Shown here: piece by piece, positions 1-8,372 of the stretch
How the letters are laid out: each line of letters begins with the position of its first letter
How positions within the stretch are numbered: position 1 is the stretch's first letter
NCBI GenBank assembly: GCA_963830385.1
Contig: CAWHMD010000005.1
Location: 682,001-746,000 of the forward strand
Reading direction: 5' to 3'
Length of the DNA stretch: 64,000 nt
Source: Bog-532 sp963830385
Lineage (GTDB): Bacteria; Actinomycetota; Actinomycetes; Streptosporangiales; Streptosporangiaceae
The notes under the pieces: generated by a model
The model's input: only the letters and a program-made list of their open reading frames with translations
The model's database searches: none
What the model was told of the DNA's origin: nothing
Program-made: the position numbers and the translations under genes

Positions 1-39
1 GCAAAGGTGCTGGTTAATGGCGAGGGCTATTACGGCGGG

Positions 40-249
40 CGGGGATCCCGAGCCGGCCGGCCAGCCCGGCCGACCACCGGCGCCGGACCACGTCTTACAG
101 CAGCGTGTTCGAGGCGTCGGACGGGTCGGTGGCGAGCACACCGGTCAGCCGCCAGCGCAGGTAGTCCTTGGGCAGCAGGACCGGTCCACGGCCGCGAACC
201 GCTCGGGTTCGTGGACCCATATCCAGAGCAGCTTCGGGGCGTGTAAGCG
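40..249 (-). pseudogene. Xylulokinase (FGGY kinase) remnant
   Basis: On the minus strand the frames encode APKLLWIWVHEPERFAAVDR. After a one-base frame change near 180 they continue as VLLPKDYLRWRLTG, then ATDPSDASNTLL, an in-frame TAA near 96, and DVVRRRW. This is the internal segment of an FGGY-family xylulokinase, whose intact relatives read LLPKDYLR..LTG..ATD.SDASGTLLFDV. Both ends of the gene are missing, one frameshift and one stop interrupt it, and there is no start codon, so it cannot make a kinase. It sits downstream of the epimerase gene on the same strand and may be the remains of a former sugar-utilisation locus. Recognition is by motif memory; a protein search would settle it. 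Confidence 0.7.
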
Positions 250-274
250 GGCACCGCCGGCTTACCGGGGGCGG

Positions 275-1243
275 TCAGAACTCCTGGCCGCCGACGTCGA
301 CCTGGCCGTGAGCGGCCAGCCAGCGCAGCGCCTCGTGCAGGGCGTCCAGTGAGGTGAACCGGGGTCCGTACCCCAGCACCGTACGGGCCCTTTCAATGCT
401 GGCGGTCAAGTTACGGAAGGTGTGCTCGCGGGTGATCCCGGCCTGTTCGGCACCGACCCGGTGCTCGAACTCGGGCCAGTCCACGAAGTCCAGGCTGGGC
501 TCGCGGCCGAACCAGGCGGCCGCCCCGGCGGCCAGGCCGCGCAGCGTCATGGCCTGCTCGGCCACCACGTGGAAGCTGGCCCCGATGGCCTCCGGCCGGT
601 TCACCGCCCGCTCGAAGGCCTGGGCGACGTCGTCGGCGTGCACGTGGTTCAGCACCCCGAGACCGTGGTCGGGCAGCGGCAGCGGCTGGCCGGTGGCCAG
701 CGTGGTCCACACCGAGGGGTCCAGGTTGCCGGCCGGGGTGATCACCGGCCAGCCCGGGCCGCTGATGTGGCCGGGGTGCAAGATGACGCTCGGCACGCCG
801 CCGGCCATGGTCTCCCGGTGCAGCAGGGCCTCGATCTCCATCTTGCCGGTGCCGTAGTCCCCGTAGGCGGTGCGCGGCTCGTCCTCGGTGACCGGCACCC
901 GCAGGGCCGGGCCGTGCACCCAGATCGTGCCGCAGTGCACCAGCAGCGGCCGGGTGGGCCGGAGCGCGTCCACCAGCTGGCGGGCGGAGTCGGCGGTGAA
1001 GCAGACCAGGTCGATCACCACGTCGGGGCGCAGCCCGGCGATCCGGGCCCCGAACGTGCCGTCGGCGTCCTCGGCCTCCCGGTCCACGGTGACGCGGGTG
1101 ACCGAGCTCCACTCCGGGCTCGGGTGATACGGCTCGCGCTTGCCGCGGCTCAGCGCGGTGACGTCGTGGCCGGCGCGGACCAGCCGCGGGACCAGGTAGG
1201 TGCCGATGTGCCCGGTGGCTCCGATGACGACGACGCGGCTCAT
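275..1243 (-). CDS. NAD-dependent epimerase/dehydratase
   Basis: A 322-residue extended short-chain dehydrogenase. The N-terminus has the Rossmann dinucleotide motif GATGHIG (residues 8-14), and a YGTGK segment supplies the Tyr-x3-Lys pair of the family. It is cytosolic and probably acts on a sugar nucleotide or related NAD(P)-linked substrate. The true substrate is not readable from the sequence. The start is an ATG preceded by GGAAGG about seven bases upstream. It is transcribed toward the xylulokinase scrap and divergently from the MFS exporter, with about 155 bases between the two starts. Length is normal for the family and no defects are visible. Confidence 0.85.
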   Translation of the reverse strand: MSRVVVIGATGHIGTYLVPRLVRAGHDVTALSRGKREPYHPSPEWSSVTRVTVDREAEDADGTFGARIAGLRPDVVIDLVCFTADSARQLVDALRPTRPLLVHCGTIWVHGPALRVPVTEDEPRTAYGDYGTGKMEIEALLHRETMAGGVPSVILHPGHISGPGWPVITPAGNLDPSVWTTLATGQPLPLPDHGLGVLNHVHADDVAQAFERAVNRPEAIGASFHVVAEQAMTLRGLAAGAAAWFGREPSLDFVDWPEFEHRVGAEQAGITREHTFRNLTASIERARTVLGYGPRFTSLDALHEALRWLAAHGQVDVGGQEF

Positions 1244-1398
1244 GTCTGGTCCTTCCGGCTCTGGTGTTTGCGGCTCTGGTCAGTCCGTGGATGCAGTCTC
1301 CCGGCGTCATCCTCGCACGGGCAATGGTTTTCCCGGACTGGGGCTAGACCAATTGCGCCGAGTAAGAGAAGCTGTCACCGAAAATCGGGGAGGCACGG

Positions 1399-3000
1399 GT
1401 GGCAGTCGGTAGTGCAACGGGCGGCCGGTCCAGAAATCTGATTCTCGCGGCGATGATCTTCGCGGTGGCGATGACGTTCATCGACCAGACGATCGTGTCG
1501 ATCGCGGTGCCGCAGCTGCAGCGCGAGCTGGGCCTGTCCAGCACCGGCGTGCAGTGGGCGGTCAACGCCTATCTGCTGTCGCTGGCGGCGCTGTTCGCGT
1601 TCGGCGGGCGGCTGGCCGACACGGTCGGCCACACCAAGATGGTCACGCTGGGCGTGATCATCTTCGCCGCCGCGTCGGCCCTGTGCGGGCTGACGCCCAA
1701 GGGCAGCCTGGCCGAGGCCTGGATCGTGACGTTCCGGGTGGTGCAGGGCGCGGGCGGCGCGATCATGTTCCCGGCCGCGCTGGCCATCGTGGTGCAGACG
1801 TTCCCGCTGAACGCCCGGGGCAAGGCGCTGGCCTTGTTCTTCGGCATCGCCGGTGGGCTGACCGCGATCGGCCCCATCCTCGGCGGAGTCCTGACCCAGT
1901 GGACCTGGCGGGCCATCTTCTGGGTCAACATCCCGGTCGCGCTGGTCGCGCTGGCGCTGATCGCGATCTCCAAGCCGGTCACCGAGCACCGGCGGGCCCC
2001 GATGGACTACCGCGGGGTGGTGCTGATCGCGGCGGGCGTGGCGCTGTCGGTCTTCGGTTTCCAGCAGTCCAACCTCTGGGGCTGGCACAACCCCGGCACC
2101 TGGCTCTGCATCATCGGCGGGCTGGTCCTGCTGGTGGTGTTCTACCTGGTCGAGCTGCGCACCGAGTCGCCGCTGATCCAGGTCAGCATCTTCCGGATCC
2201 GGCCGTTCCTGGTCGAGAACCTGGTGCTGGGCATCTCGATGCTGGTGTTCATCCCGACGTTCTTCTTCGCCAGCGAGTACGCCCAGATCTCGCTGGGCAA
2301 GACCGCCTCCAACGCGGGCGTCTTCCTGCTGTTCTTCTTCATCGGCTTCGTGATCGCGGCCCAGATCGGCGGCCGGATGCTGGACAAGCGCGGGGCCAAG
2401 CTGCCGGTGACGCTGGGCTGCGTGCTGGCCGCGATCGGCTACTTCCTGTGGGCCGGTAAGGTCACCGGGCTGAGCTTCAGCACCCAGCAGTGGTACATCA
2501 TCCTGGCCGGTGGCGGCATGGGCTTCATGCTCGGCCCGGCCAGCACCGATGCGGTCAACCGGGCGTCCCGGCTGTCCTACGGCGAGGCGACCGGCATCAC
2601 CCAGACCGTGCGTAACTACACCGCCAGCCTGGGCCTCGCCATCCTTGGCACGATCCTGATCACCGAGATGCGCAGTCGGCTGACCACCTCGCTGGTCGCG
2701 CAGGGCCTGCCGCGGGCCCGCGCAACGGCGCTGGCCGCGCAGCTGTCGCAGAGCGGGTCCTCGAGCGGCAGCGGCGGCGCGAAGAGCACGGCGGCGATCC
2801 CGCGCTTCTACCAGCTGGACTTCGCCTACGCGACGCGGACGGTGCTGTACGTGATGGCCGGGATCATGGCGGCGGCGGCGGTCGTGGCCATCCTCGGCCT
2901 GCGGCGCGGGGTCCAGAAGGAGCAGCCCGCGGCGGCGGGCGGCGACGGCGATCAGGCGCGGTACGCGGACGAGACGGGGACCGCCGACCCGGTGGTCTAG
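1399..3000 (+). CDS. MFS multidrug exporter, DHA2 (14-TM) family
   Basis: A 533-residue major facilitator of the EmrB/QacA type. The opening helix contains FIDQTIVSIAVPQLQ, the D-x-T-I-V-x-V-A-x-P motif typical of drug:H+ antiporters. It is followed by WAVNAYLLSLAA and GRLADTVGHTK (motif A) and then roughly 14 hydrophobic segments. A Ser/Gly-rich stretch (about residues 455-465) lies before the last helix, and a charged tail ends the protein. It should sit in the cytoplasmic membrane and export a hydrophobic or cationic compound by proton antiport. The start is GTG with a good GGGGAGG site upstream. There is no adjacent regulator, so its inducer is unknown. Confidence 0.9.
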   Translation: MAVGSATGGRSRNLILAAMIFAVAMTFIDQTIVSIAVPQLQRELGLSSTGVQWAVNAYLLSLAALFAFGGRLADTVGHTKMVTLGVIIFAAASALCGLTPKGSLAEAWIVTFRVVQGAGGAIMFPAALAIVVQTFPLNARGKALALFFGIAGGLTAIGPILGGVLTQWTWRAIFWVNIPVALVALALIAISKPVTEHRRAPMDYRGVVLIAAGVALSVFGFQQSNLWGWHNPGTWLCIIGGLVLLVVFYLVELRTESPLIQVSIFRIRPFLVENLVLGISMLVFIPTFFFASEYAQISLGKTASNAGVFLLFFFIGFVIAAQIGGRMLDKRGAKLPVTLGCVLAAIGYFLWAGKVTGLSFSTQQWYIILAGGGMGFMLGPASTDAVNRASRLSYGEATGITQTVRNYTASLGLAILGTILITEMRSRLTTSLVAQGLPRARATALAAQLSQSGSSSGSGGAKSTAAIPRFYQLDFAYATRTVLYVMAGIMAAAAVVAILGLRRGVQKEQPAAAGGDGDQARYADETGTADPVV

Positions 3001-3020
3001 TTTGCTTTCGCTGGGCGGGT

Positions 3021-3128
3021 CGGGCGCGCCGGCCGGATTGGGCGGCGCGGCGGGCTGGCGGGGCTGGGGGGCCCGCCGGGCTGGCTGGCGGGGCTGGGCG
3101 GCGCGGCGGGCCGGGGCGGCGGGCCGGT
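3021..3128. repeat. GC-rich low-complexity repeat (GGCTGGCGGGGCTGG units)
   Basis: The gap between the MFS and maf genes is filled with overlapping copies of GGCTGGCGGGGCTGGG and GGCGGCGCGGCGGGC. The composition is G-rich on the plus strand. Similar G-rich imperfect repeats occur at 5162-5262 and 10021-10085, in each case at or near the 3' end of a gene. No promoter-like motif is evident. Confidence 0.6.
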
Positions 3129-3140
3129 AGCCTGGCCCGC

Positions 3141-3734
3141 GTGTCTACGTCGCTGCCCGGACCGCCGCCGGGATGGCCGCCCGCGGTCGTGCTCGCTTCG
3201 TCGTCGCTGCGGCGGCTGGACCTGCTGCGCATGATCGGAGTCGAGCCCGAGGTGCGCCCGGCCGACATCGACGAGACGCCGTACCCGGGTGAAGCGCCGG
3301 ACGCCTACGTGGCCCGGCTGGCCCGGGCCAAGGCGTCGGCCGTGGCCGGCCCGGGCGAGGTGGTCGTGGCCGCCGACACCACGGTGGTCATCGACGGGCG
3401 GATCATCGGCAAGCCCAGCGACCGGGCCGGGGCGCGGGACTCGCTGCGGACGCTGTCGGGCCGGACCCACACGGTCTACACCGGCGTGGCGGTCCTCTCT
3501 CCGGCGTCCCCGGCTGGGTTCGCCGGCGCCACCGTGACCTCGGAGGTCACGTTCGTCAAGATCAGCGAGGACTTCCTGGACTGGTACACCGGGACCGCCG
3601 AGCCCTACGACAAGGCCGGCGCCTACGGCCTCCAGGGCGCCGGCGCCATGCTGGTAGCCGCGGTCCACGGAAGTGTGAGCAACGTGCTGGGACTCCCCCT
3701 GGCCGAGCTCAATGACCTCATGCAGACCCTCTGA
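3141..3734 (+). CDS. maf: Maf-family nucleoside triphosphate pyrophosphatase
   Basis: A 197-residue Maf/HAM1-like enzyme that hydrolyses non-canonical or modified NTPs to the monophosphate and PPi in the cytosol. The family is also linked to inhibition of septum formation. Diagnostic motifs are the N-terminal LASSSLRRLDLL, then DIDETPYPGE, then VVAADTTVV and GKPSD. The terminal DKAGAYGLQG and SVSNVLGLPL segments are also as expected. The GTG start places the ASSS motif at about residue 18. No clear ribosome-binding site is seen, since the upstream DNA is low-complexity repeat. A very strong hairpin follows the gene. Confidence 0.92.
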   Translation: MSTSLPGPPPGWPPAVVLASSSLRRLDLLRMIGVEPEVRPADIDETPYPGEAPDAYVARLARAKASAVAGPGEVVVAADTTVVIDGRIIGKPSDRAGARDSLRTLSGRTHTVYTGVAVLSPASPAGFAGATVTSEVTFVKISEDFLDWYTGTAEPYDKAGAYGLQGAGAMLVAAVHGSVSNVLGLPLAELNDLMQTL

Positions 3735-3800
3735 CCCCTCGCGCCCCTGCGTCCCACGTCCCGGCCTCGGCGGCGCGGGCCCCCGCGTGACGAAGAGGTG

Positions 3801-3846
3801 CAATGGCGCCTTTGCCCTTGTAAGAGCAAGGGCAAAGGCGCCATTG
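3801..3846 (+). terminator. Perfect 20-bp stem-loop
   Basis: Arms 3801-3820 and 3827-3846 are exactly complementary over 20 bases, with a six-base loop TAAGAG. It lies 67 bases past the maf stop codon, between two plus-strand genes. There is no U-tract, as is common for actinobacterial terminators. A perfect stem of this length could equally be the footprint of a small palindromic mobile repeat. Confidence 0.7.
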
Positions 3847-3895
3847 CCCTTGTTGGCCGGGAGCTTTTGTCGTAGCCCAGTGGCAGCCTCGGGGT

Positions 3896-4897
3896 ATGCC
3901 CCGAAAGTCCAGTCTCGATCAGCAGCGGCTCGCCGATCTGCTGCGGCGCCAGCATTTTGTGATCGGCCGTGACCAGGCACTCGCTTGTGGGCTCACAGAA
4001 ATGGCGCTCGCTCACCGGATCCGGGCGGCCGGTCCCTGGCAACGGTTGGTGCCGGGCGTGTACCTAGCCAGGACCGGGCCGGTTTCCGAGGAGCAGCGGG
4101 AGATGGCGGCGTTGCTGCACGCCGGGCCCCGTAGCGTCCTGACCGGCATCGGCGCGCTACGGCGGCATAGCGTCCGGGTACCCGACGCCGACAAGGTCAA
4201 CGTGATCGTTCCGACCAGGGTCAGACGCCATAGCGTTGGATTCGTGCAGGTCCAGCGGACTACCCGGATGCCTACAGAGGTGTGCGTGGCCGGGGAGATC
4301 AGGTACGTCCTGCCGCATCGGGCGGTGGCGGACGCGGTACGGAGCATGACCGTGGCGCGGGACGTGCGGGCGCTGGTGGCCCAAGTGGTTCAGCAGCAGC
4401 GATGCTCAGGGTCGATGCTGGCGCTTGAGCTCGAGGAGGGGCCGGCCAAAGGGTCGGGGCTGTTGCGGGCAGCGTTAGCGGAGGTCAAGGCCGGAATCCG
4501 GTCGGTACCGGAGGGCGATCTGCGGGTGGTGTTGCGGCGGGGACGGGTGCCGGAACCCCTCTTCAATGCGCGCCTTTACGTAGGGAATGCGCTGATCGCC
4601 GAGGTGGACGCCTGGTGGCCGGAAGCGGGCGTGGCGGCCGAGGTGGACTCGCGGGAGTACCACTACTCGGCCGAGGACTGGCAGCGGACCATGGGCCGGC
4701 ACGACCGGCTGGTGGCTCGCGGAGTGCTGTTGCTGCACTCACGCCGCGGCAGATACGGACCGAGCCGGAGGAGGTGGTGGGGCAGATCTGGGCGGCGCTG
4801 GCTCAGGGGCGGGCGCGGCCGCGGCTGGGGATCGTTACCCGGCCAGCCGCTTGAGGGCCGTCAGCTGACCCTTCCGGGCATGCCCCTGGGCAGGTGA
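3896..4897 (+). CDS. AbiEi-like / DUF559 protein, frameshifted near C-terminus
   Basis: This is a 333-residue reading frame. Residues 1-90 resemble the winged-helix and N-terminal domain of AbiEi-type antitoxin or regulator proteins (VIGRDQALACGLT, then IRAAGPWQRLVPGVY). Residues about 220-285 resemble a DUF559/Vsr-like endonuclease fold (AEVDAWWPEAGVAAEVDSRE). After VLLLH at about 4738 the frame runs into an Arg/Gly-rich tail. The adjacent frame instead reads TPRQIRTEPEEVVGQIWAAL and stops at 4854, which is the ending expected for this family. One missing base near 4739 (CAC-TTC-ACG expected, CACTCACG seen) explains the switch. The gene is therefore either truncated in its last strand and helix, or miscalled. 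No partner AbiEii toxin gene is adjacent. Confidence 0.65.
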   Translation: MPRKSSLDQQRLADLLRRQHFVIGRDQALACGLTEMALAHRIRAAGPWQRLVPGVYLARTGPVSEEQREMAALLHAGPRSVLTGIGALRRHSVRVPDADKVNVIVPTRVRRHSVGFVQVQRTTRMPTEVCVAGEIRYVLPHRAVADAVRSMTVARDVRALVAQVVQQQRCSGSMLALELEEGPAKGSGLLRAALAEVKAGIRSVPEGDLRVVLRRGRVPEPLFNARLYVGNALIAEVDAWWPEAGVAAEVDSREYHYSAEDWQRTMGRHDRLVARGVLLLHSRRGRYGPSRRRWWGRSGRRWLRGGRGRGWGSLPGQPLEGRQLTLPGMPLGR

Positions 4898-4907
4898 CAA
4901 TAGAGGT

Positions 4908-5153
4908 ATGGGTTCGGAACCAGTCGGACCGCTCACCGAGAAGCCGCGCGAGTGGCTGGCCATGCCCGGCGGCCGGATCCGCCCGGTGGTGTCGGTGCCG
5001 ACCGAGGACGGGGTGGACGAGCTGCTGGCCTATGACGCCTGGCTGGCGCGGCTGCGGCCCACCTGCTTCTGCGGGCGGCCGCGGCTAGGCTCCGGACGGA
5101 CCTGCGGCAGCGCGGAGTGCGTACGCGAGCTGAGCCGGCGCGCGGGATTCTAG
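4908..5153 (+). CDS. Small hypothetical protein with Cys-rich zinc-ribbon-like end
   Basis: An 81-residue protein of unknown function. The C-terminal third contains CFCGRPRLGSGRTCGSAEC, that is C-x-C-x(10)-C-x4-C, a spacing consistent with a small zinc-binding knuckle. The N-terminal half is acidic and lacks membrane segments, so it is probably cytosolic. It starts only 10 bases past the end of the preceding open frame and may be co-transcribed with it. The start codon is ATG with a weak upstream purine stretch. Composition matches neighbouring genes, which supports real coding. Confidence 0.55.
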   Translation: MGSEPVGPLTEKPREWLAMPGGRIRPVVSVPTEDGVDELLAYDAWLARLRPTCFCGRPRLGSGRTCGSAECVRELSRRAGF

Positions 5154-5161
5154 CGACGCGA

Positions 5162-5211
5162 GGGGCTGCTGGGGCGCGAGGGGATTATTGGGGCTGCTGG
5201 GGCGCGAGGGG
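5162..5211. repeat. 22-bp direct repeat, period 28
   Basis: Identical 22-base copies of a G-rich sequence beginning GGGGCTGCTGGGGCGCG lie at 5162-5183 and 5190-5211. Degenerate copies continue to about 5262, between the convergent 3' ends of the zinc-knuckle gene and the TetR gene. It resembles the repeats at 3021-3128. Confidence 0.75.
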
Positions 5212-5262
5212 TTAGGGGTCTGCTGGGACGAGGGGGCTGGCGGGGGTTGGGGGCTGGTGGGG

Positions 5263-5904
5263 TCAGGTCTGGTTGGGGCGGGGTGGGAGGCCACGGGCCA
5301 GGACGCTGAGCATGTCGTCGAGGATGTCGGGGGGGACCTGGCCGCCGGCTGTCCAGTCGGCCCAGCGCATGCCCACGAAGTTCCCGATGCCGGTGTAGAC
5401 GTAGGCGATGACCTCGGGGTCGTAGTGCGGGTCGACGTCGCCGGCCAGCTGGGCGCGGCGCACCCCGCGGGCGTAGCCGCGGGCCAGCCGCTCGTAGTAC
5501 TCGCGGAACAGGGCGGGGTCGACGAACTCGGACTCGCGGACGATGCGGTCGATCCACGGGCGCCGGGACAGCATCTGGAAGAACGCGCCGAAGGCGGCCC
5601 GTTCGCGGTCGCGCTGGTGGTCCGGCACGTCGGCCAGCGCGGCTCGCATCGCGGCCCGGAGGTCGGCGTTGATCCGCCGCACCACGGCCGCGAAGATGTC
5701 GGTCTTCGAGCTGTAGTGGGCGTAGAAGCTGCCGGTGGCGATGCCCGCCCGGGCGCAGATGTCGGCCACGCTGGTGCGCCGGTAGCTGCGCTCGCCGAAC
5801 AGCTCCTCGGCCGCGGTCAGCAGCCGCTCGCCGGGCGGGCGATCGTCACCAGAAGGTGTCCTGCGGCTGGGGGCGACAGTCACCGGCGGGACTCCGTTCG
5901 GCAT
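5263..5904 (-). CDS. TetR-family transcriptional regulator
   Basis: A 213-residue repressor-type protein. The N-terminal helix-turn-helix is clear: LLTAAEELFGERSYRRTSV at about residues 29-47, followed by IATGSFYAHYSSKTDIF. The rest is an alpha-helical ligand-binding domain. It is the last gene of the minus-strand ABC-importer operon, 42 bases after the binding-protein gene. The simplest reading is that it senses the imported substrate or a derived acyl compound. About the first 25 residues are Pro/Arg-rich and disordered. No obvious palindromic operator was seen next to the gene. Confidence 0.88.
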   Translation of the reverse strand: MPNGVPPVTVAPSRRTPSGDDRPPGERLLTAAEELFGERSYRRTSVADICARAGIATGSFYAHYSSKTDIFAAVVRRINADLRAAMRAALADVPDHQRDRERAAFGAFFQMLSRRPWIDRIVRESEFVDPALFREYYERLARGYARGVRRAQLAGDVDPHYDPEVIAYVYTGIGNFVGMRWADWTAGGQVPPDILDDMLSVLARGLPPRPNQT

Positions 5905-5946
5905 TCATGCAGCTGGCCGCCCTGGTGGGGCGGCCAGCTGCGCACG

Positions 5947-7290
5947 TCACGGCGATGGTATCCCGCTGGCCGGCGCGGCCTGCTGGGAGGTGCTGTACGT
6001 GGTCACGGCGCCGCCCGCGCTGGCGTCGGTCACCTGGACCGGCCCGAGCGGGGTGAGCGCGCCGTTCTTGACCTCGGCTATGTAGGCGCCGGTGATGCCG
6101 TCGTGGTCGGTCTTGGAGAACGCGTACGGCGCCACCGACGGGCCCGCGGGCAGCCCGGAGTTGATCGCGTTGATCAGGTCCTGCCGGGTCGGGTTGCGCC
6201 CGGCCTTGAGCATCGCCTGGACGAACGTGTAGCCGACGGCCAGGCCGAACGCGACGTTGCCGTCCAGCGGCAGCTTCTTGAGGTAGGTGTTGTGGATCTT
6301 GGTGAACAGCTGGATCCAGGAGTTGCCGGTGCTGCCGAGCGAGGGCAGGTAACCGTCGGTGATGATGCCCTGGGTCAGCTGGTTGCCCGCCACCGTGGCC
6401 CCGCCCTGCTTGGCGAACGCCTCCAGCAGTCCGGCCAGCGTGATCGGGTCCGAGCCCACGTCGCTGACCACGAGCTGCGGGTTGAAGTTGAGCTTTAGGC
6501 TGGTCAGCTTGAGCAGTGCGGTGAAGTCGGGAATCGAGAACGACACGACGACCTGCGCGCCGGCCGCCTTGAGCGCGGTGACCTGGGGCGCGACATTGGT
6601 CACGGTCGGGTTGTAGCTCTGCCTGACCACGACCTGGGACTTGGGGATCTCGTCGTCCAGCCCCTTGACCCCGTCCTGGCCGAACTCGTCGTCCTGGTAG
6701 AAGTAGCCGATCTTCTGGCCCTTGAAGTGCTGCTTGATGTAGTTCCCGAGAACCTTGCCCTCGCGGACGTAGTCGATCTGCCAGCCGGTGGTGTACGGCT
6801 CGGTAGAGGGCTCATTCCAGCACTCACAGCCGGAGGCCACGAACAGGTCGGGCACCTTCGAGCTGTTCAGGTACTTGACCACGGCCAGGTGGGTGGGGGT
6901 GCCCAGCCCGTCGAAGATCGCGTACACGTTGTCCTGCAGCACCAGCTGATGCACCACGGTCGAGGTGATCGTCGGGTCGTACTGGTCGTTCAGGTACTTG
7001 TAGGCGATCTTGCGGCCGTAGATGCCGCCGTGCGCGTTGACGTACTGGAAGTAGGCGTTGGAGGCGGGCGCGATCTCGTCGTAGCCGGGGGCGGCGACGC
7101 CGGTGAGCGGCTGGTGGCTGCCGATCGTGATCGTGGTCGCGGTGATCCCCGGGGCCGACGCGGTCAGCTTCTGGCTGGACGACGAGGACGACCCGGACCC
7201 GCCCGACCCGGAACTGCAGCCGGCGATGACCACGGCCGCGGCCGTCAGGCCCGCCAGCGCGGCGAGGCGGGCCCTGGATGATCTCTTCAT
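5947..7290 (-). CDS. ABC transporter substrate-binding lipoprotein (Leu/Ile/Val-type)
   Basis: A 447-residue type I periplasmic-binding protein. It begins with a lipoprotein signal: MKRSS, then a hydrophobic stretch ending VIAGCSS, with the lipobox Cys near residue 27. A Ser/Gly linker follows. The mature domain starts ITIGSHQPLTGVAAPG, typical of LivJ/AmiC-like proteins. The protein should be anchored outside the membrane and deliver ligand to the LivH/LivM permeases encoded just upstream. Its ATG overlaps the permease stop (ATGA). Comparable proteins bind branched-chain amino acids, amides, urea or aromatic acids. The sequence alone does not decide among these. Confidence 0.88.
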   Translation of the reverse strand: MKRSSRARLAALAGLTAAAVVIAGCSSGSGGSGSSSSSSQKLTASAPGITATTITIGSHQPLTGVAAPGYDEIAPASNAYFQYVNAHGGIYGRKIAYKYLNDQYDPTITSTVVHQLVLQDNVYAIFDGLGTPTHLAVVKYLNSSKVPDLFVASGCECWNEPSTEPYTTGWQIDYVREGKVLGNYIKQHFKGQKIGYFYQDDEFGQDGVKGLDDEIPKSQVVVRQSYNPTVTNVAPQVTALKAAGAQVVVSFSIPDFTALLKLTSLKLNFNPQLVVSDVGSDPITLAGLLEAFAKQGGATVAGNQLTQGIITDGYLPSLGSTGNSWIQLFTKIHNTYLKKLPLDGNVAFGLAVGYTFVQAMLKAGRNPTRQDLINAINSGLPAGPSVAPYAFSKTDHDGITGAYIAEVKNGALTPLGPVQVTDASAGGAVTTYSTSQQAAPASGIPSP

Positions 7291-8372
7291 GAGGGGCCTT
7301 CTTCCTGGTTCTCGCTGCCCTGGGCCGGGCGGCGCAGGGCAGCGAAGGGGATGTGTCGGCGGAGCGAGGTGACGGGAGCCCAGGCCGGCGGAGCGGGGGC
7401 GGCCGACCCGAACAGGCGGCGCAGGCCGCCCTGGATGCCAGCGGGAAAGACCAGCATCACGACGATGAGGATCACGCCGTAGGCGGCGATCGGGACGCTC
7501 GAGCTGGCCCCGCTGGACAGGCCGTGGCTGGCGCCCACGTCGGTCAGGTAAGTCGGCACCAGGACCAGCACCAAGCTGCCCCACAGGGCGCCCGGCAAGG
7601 TGCCGAGGCCACCGAGCACGGCCGCCGTGAGCAGCGCGATCGACAGGGTCAGGGTGTACGCGCCGGGGGCGACGATGCCGGTGACCACGGCCAGCAGCGC
7701 GCCGCCGAGCCCGGCGCAGGCCGCGCTGATGATGAACGCCAGCACCTTCAGCCGGGCCACGTTGAGCCCCGACAGCGAGGCCGCCACCTCGTCGTCGCGG
7801 ACCGCCCGCCAACTGCGGCCGACCCGGCTCCGGTTCAGGTTGGCCAGCAGGATCAGCGTGATCAGGGCGGCCGCGCAGGTGACCCAGGCCTGCCAGCGGG
7901 TGGGCGGGAACGTGGCCCCGAGGAAGCCGGGCGGGGCGATCGACACCGACAGGCCCTGGTCCCCGCCCAGCTGGTGCTGGTACTGGTCGGCGATCGTAGG
8001 CAGCGCCACCGCCAGCATCAAGGTCGCGCCTGCCAGGTAGGGTCCCCGCAGCCGGGCCGCGGCGATACCGAAGATCGCGCCGGCTGCGGCCGCGACCACC
8101 ACGCTGGCCAGCAGGATCAGGATCAGGTTCCAGCCCAGGTGGGTGAGGAGCAGCGCCGAGGTGTAGCCGCCGACGGCCATGAACGCGCCGTTCCCGATGG
8201 AGATCTGGCCGCTCAGGCCGACCAGCACGGTCAGCCCGGCCACCGCGACCAGGTAGGCGGCCACCTCGGCGAGCTGGTAGTCGCGGTAGGCGGACAGCTG
8301 GATGGACAGCAGCCCGACAATCACGGCGATCACCAGCGCGGCGGCCAGGTGGCGGGCCAGCGTCATCGTCAC
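7287..8372 (-). CDS. Branched-chain amino acid-type ABC permease, LivM family
   Basis: A 361-residue membrane protein with about 8-10 hydrophobic segments. The LivM signature region VGLSGQISIGNGAFMAVGGY lies near residues 50-70. The EAA-like loop is VARLKVLAFIISAACAGLGG. It forms the translocation channel with the LivH-type permease whose gene it overlaps by four bases (ATGA at 8369-8372). The C-terminal 40 residues are cytosolic and Pro/Arg-rich. Length is within the family range and no defects are seen. Confidence 0.88.
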   Translation of the reverse strand: MTMTLARHLAAALVIAVIVGLLSIQLSAYRDYQLAEVAAYLVAVAGLTVLVGLSGQISIGNGAFMAVGGYTSALLLTHLGWNLILILLASVVVAAAAGAIFGIAAARLRGPYLAGATLMLAVALPTIADQYQHQLGGDQGLSVSIAPPGFLGATFPPTRWQAWVTCAAALITLILLANLNRSRVGRSWRAVRDDEVAASLSGLNVARLKVLAFIISAACAGLGGALLAVVTGIVAPGAYTLTLSIALLTAAVLGGLGTLPGALWGSLVLVLVPTYLTDVGASHGLSSGASSSVPIAAYGVILIVVMLVFPAGIQGGLRRLFGSAAPAPPAWAPVTSLRRHIPFAALRRPAQGSENQEEGPS

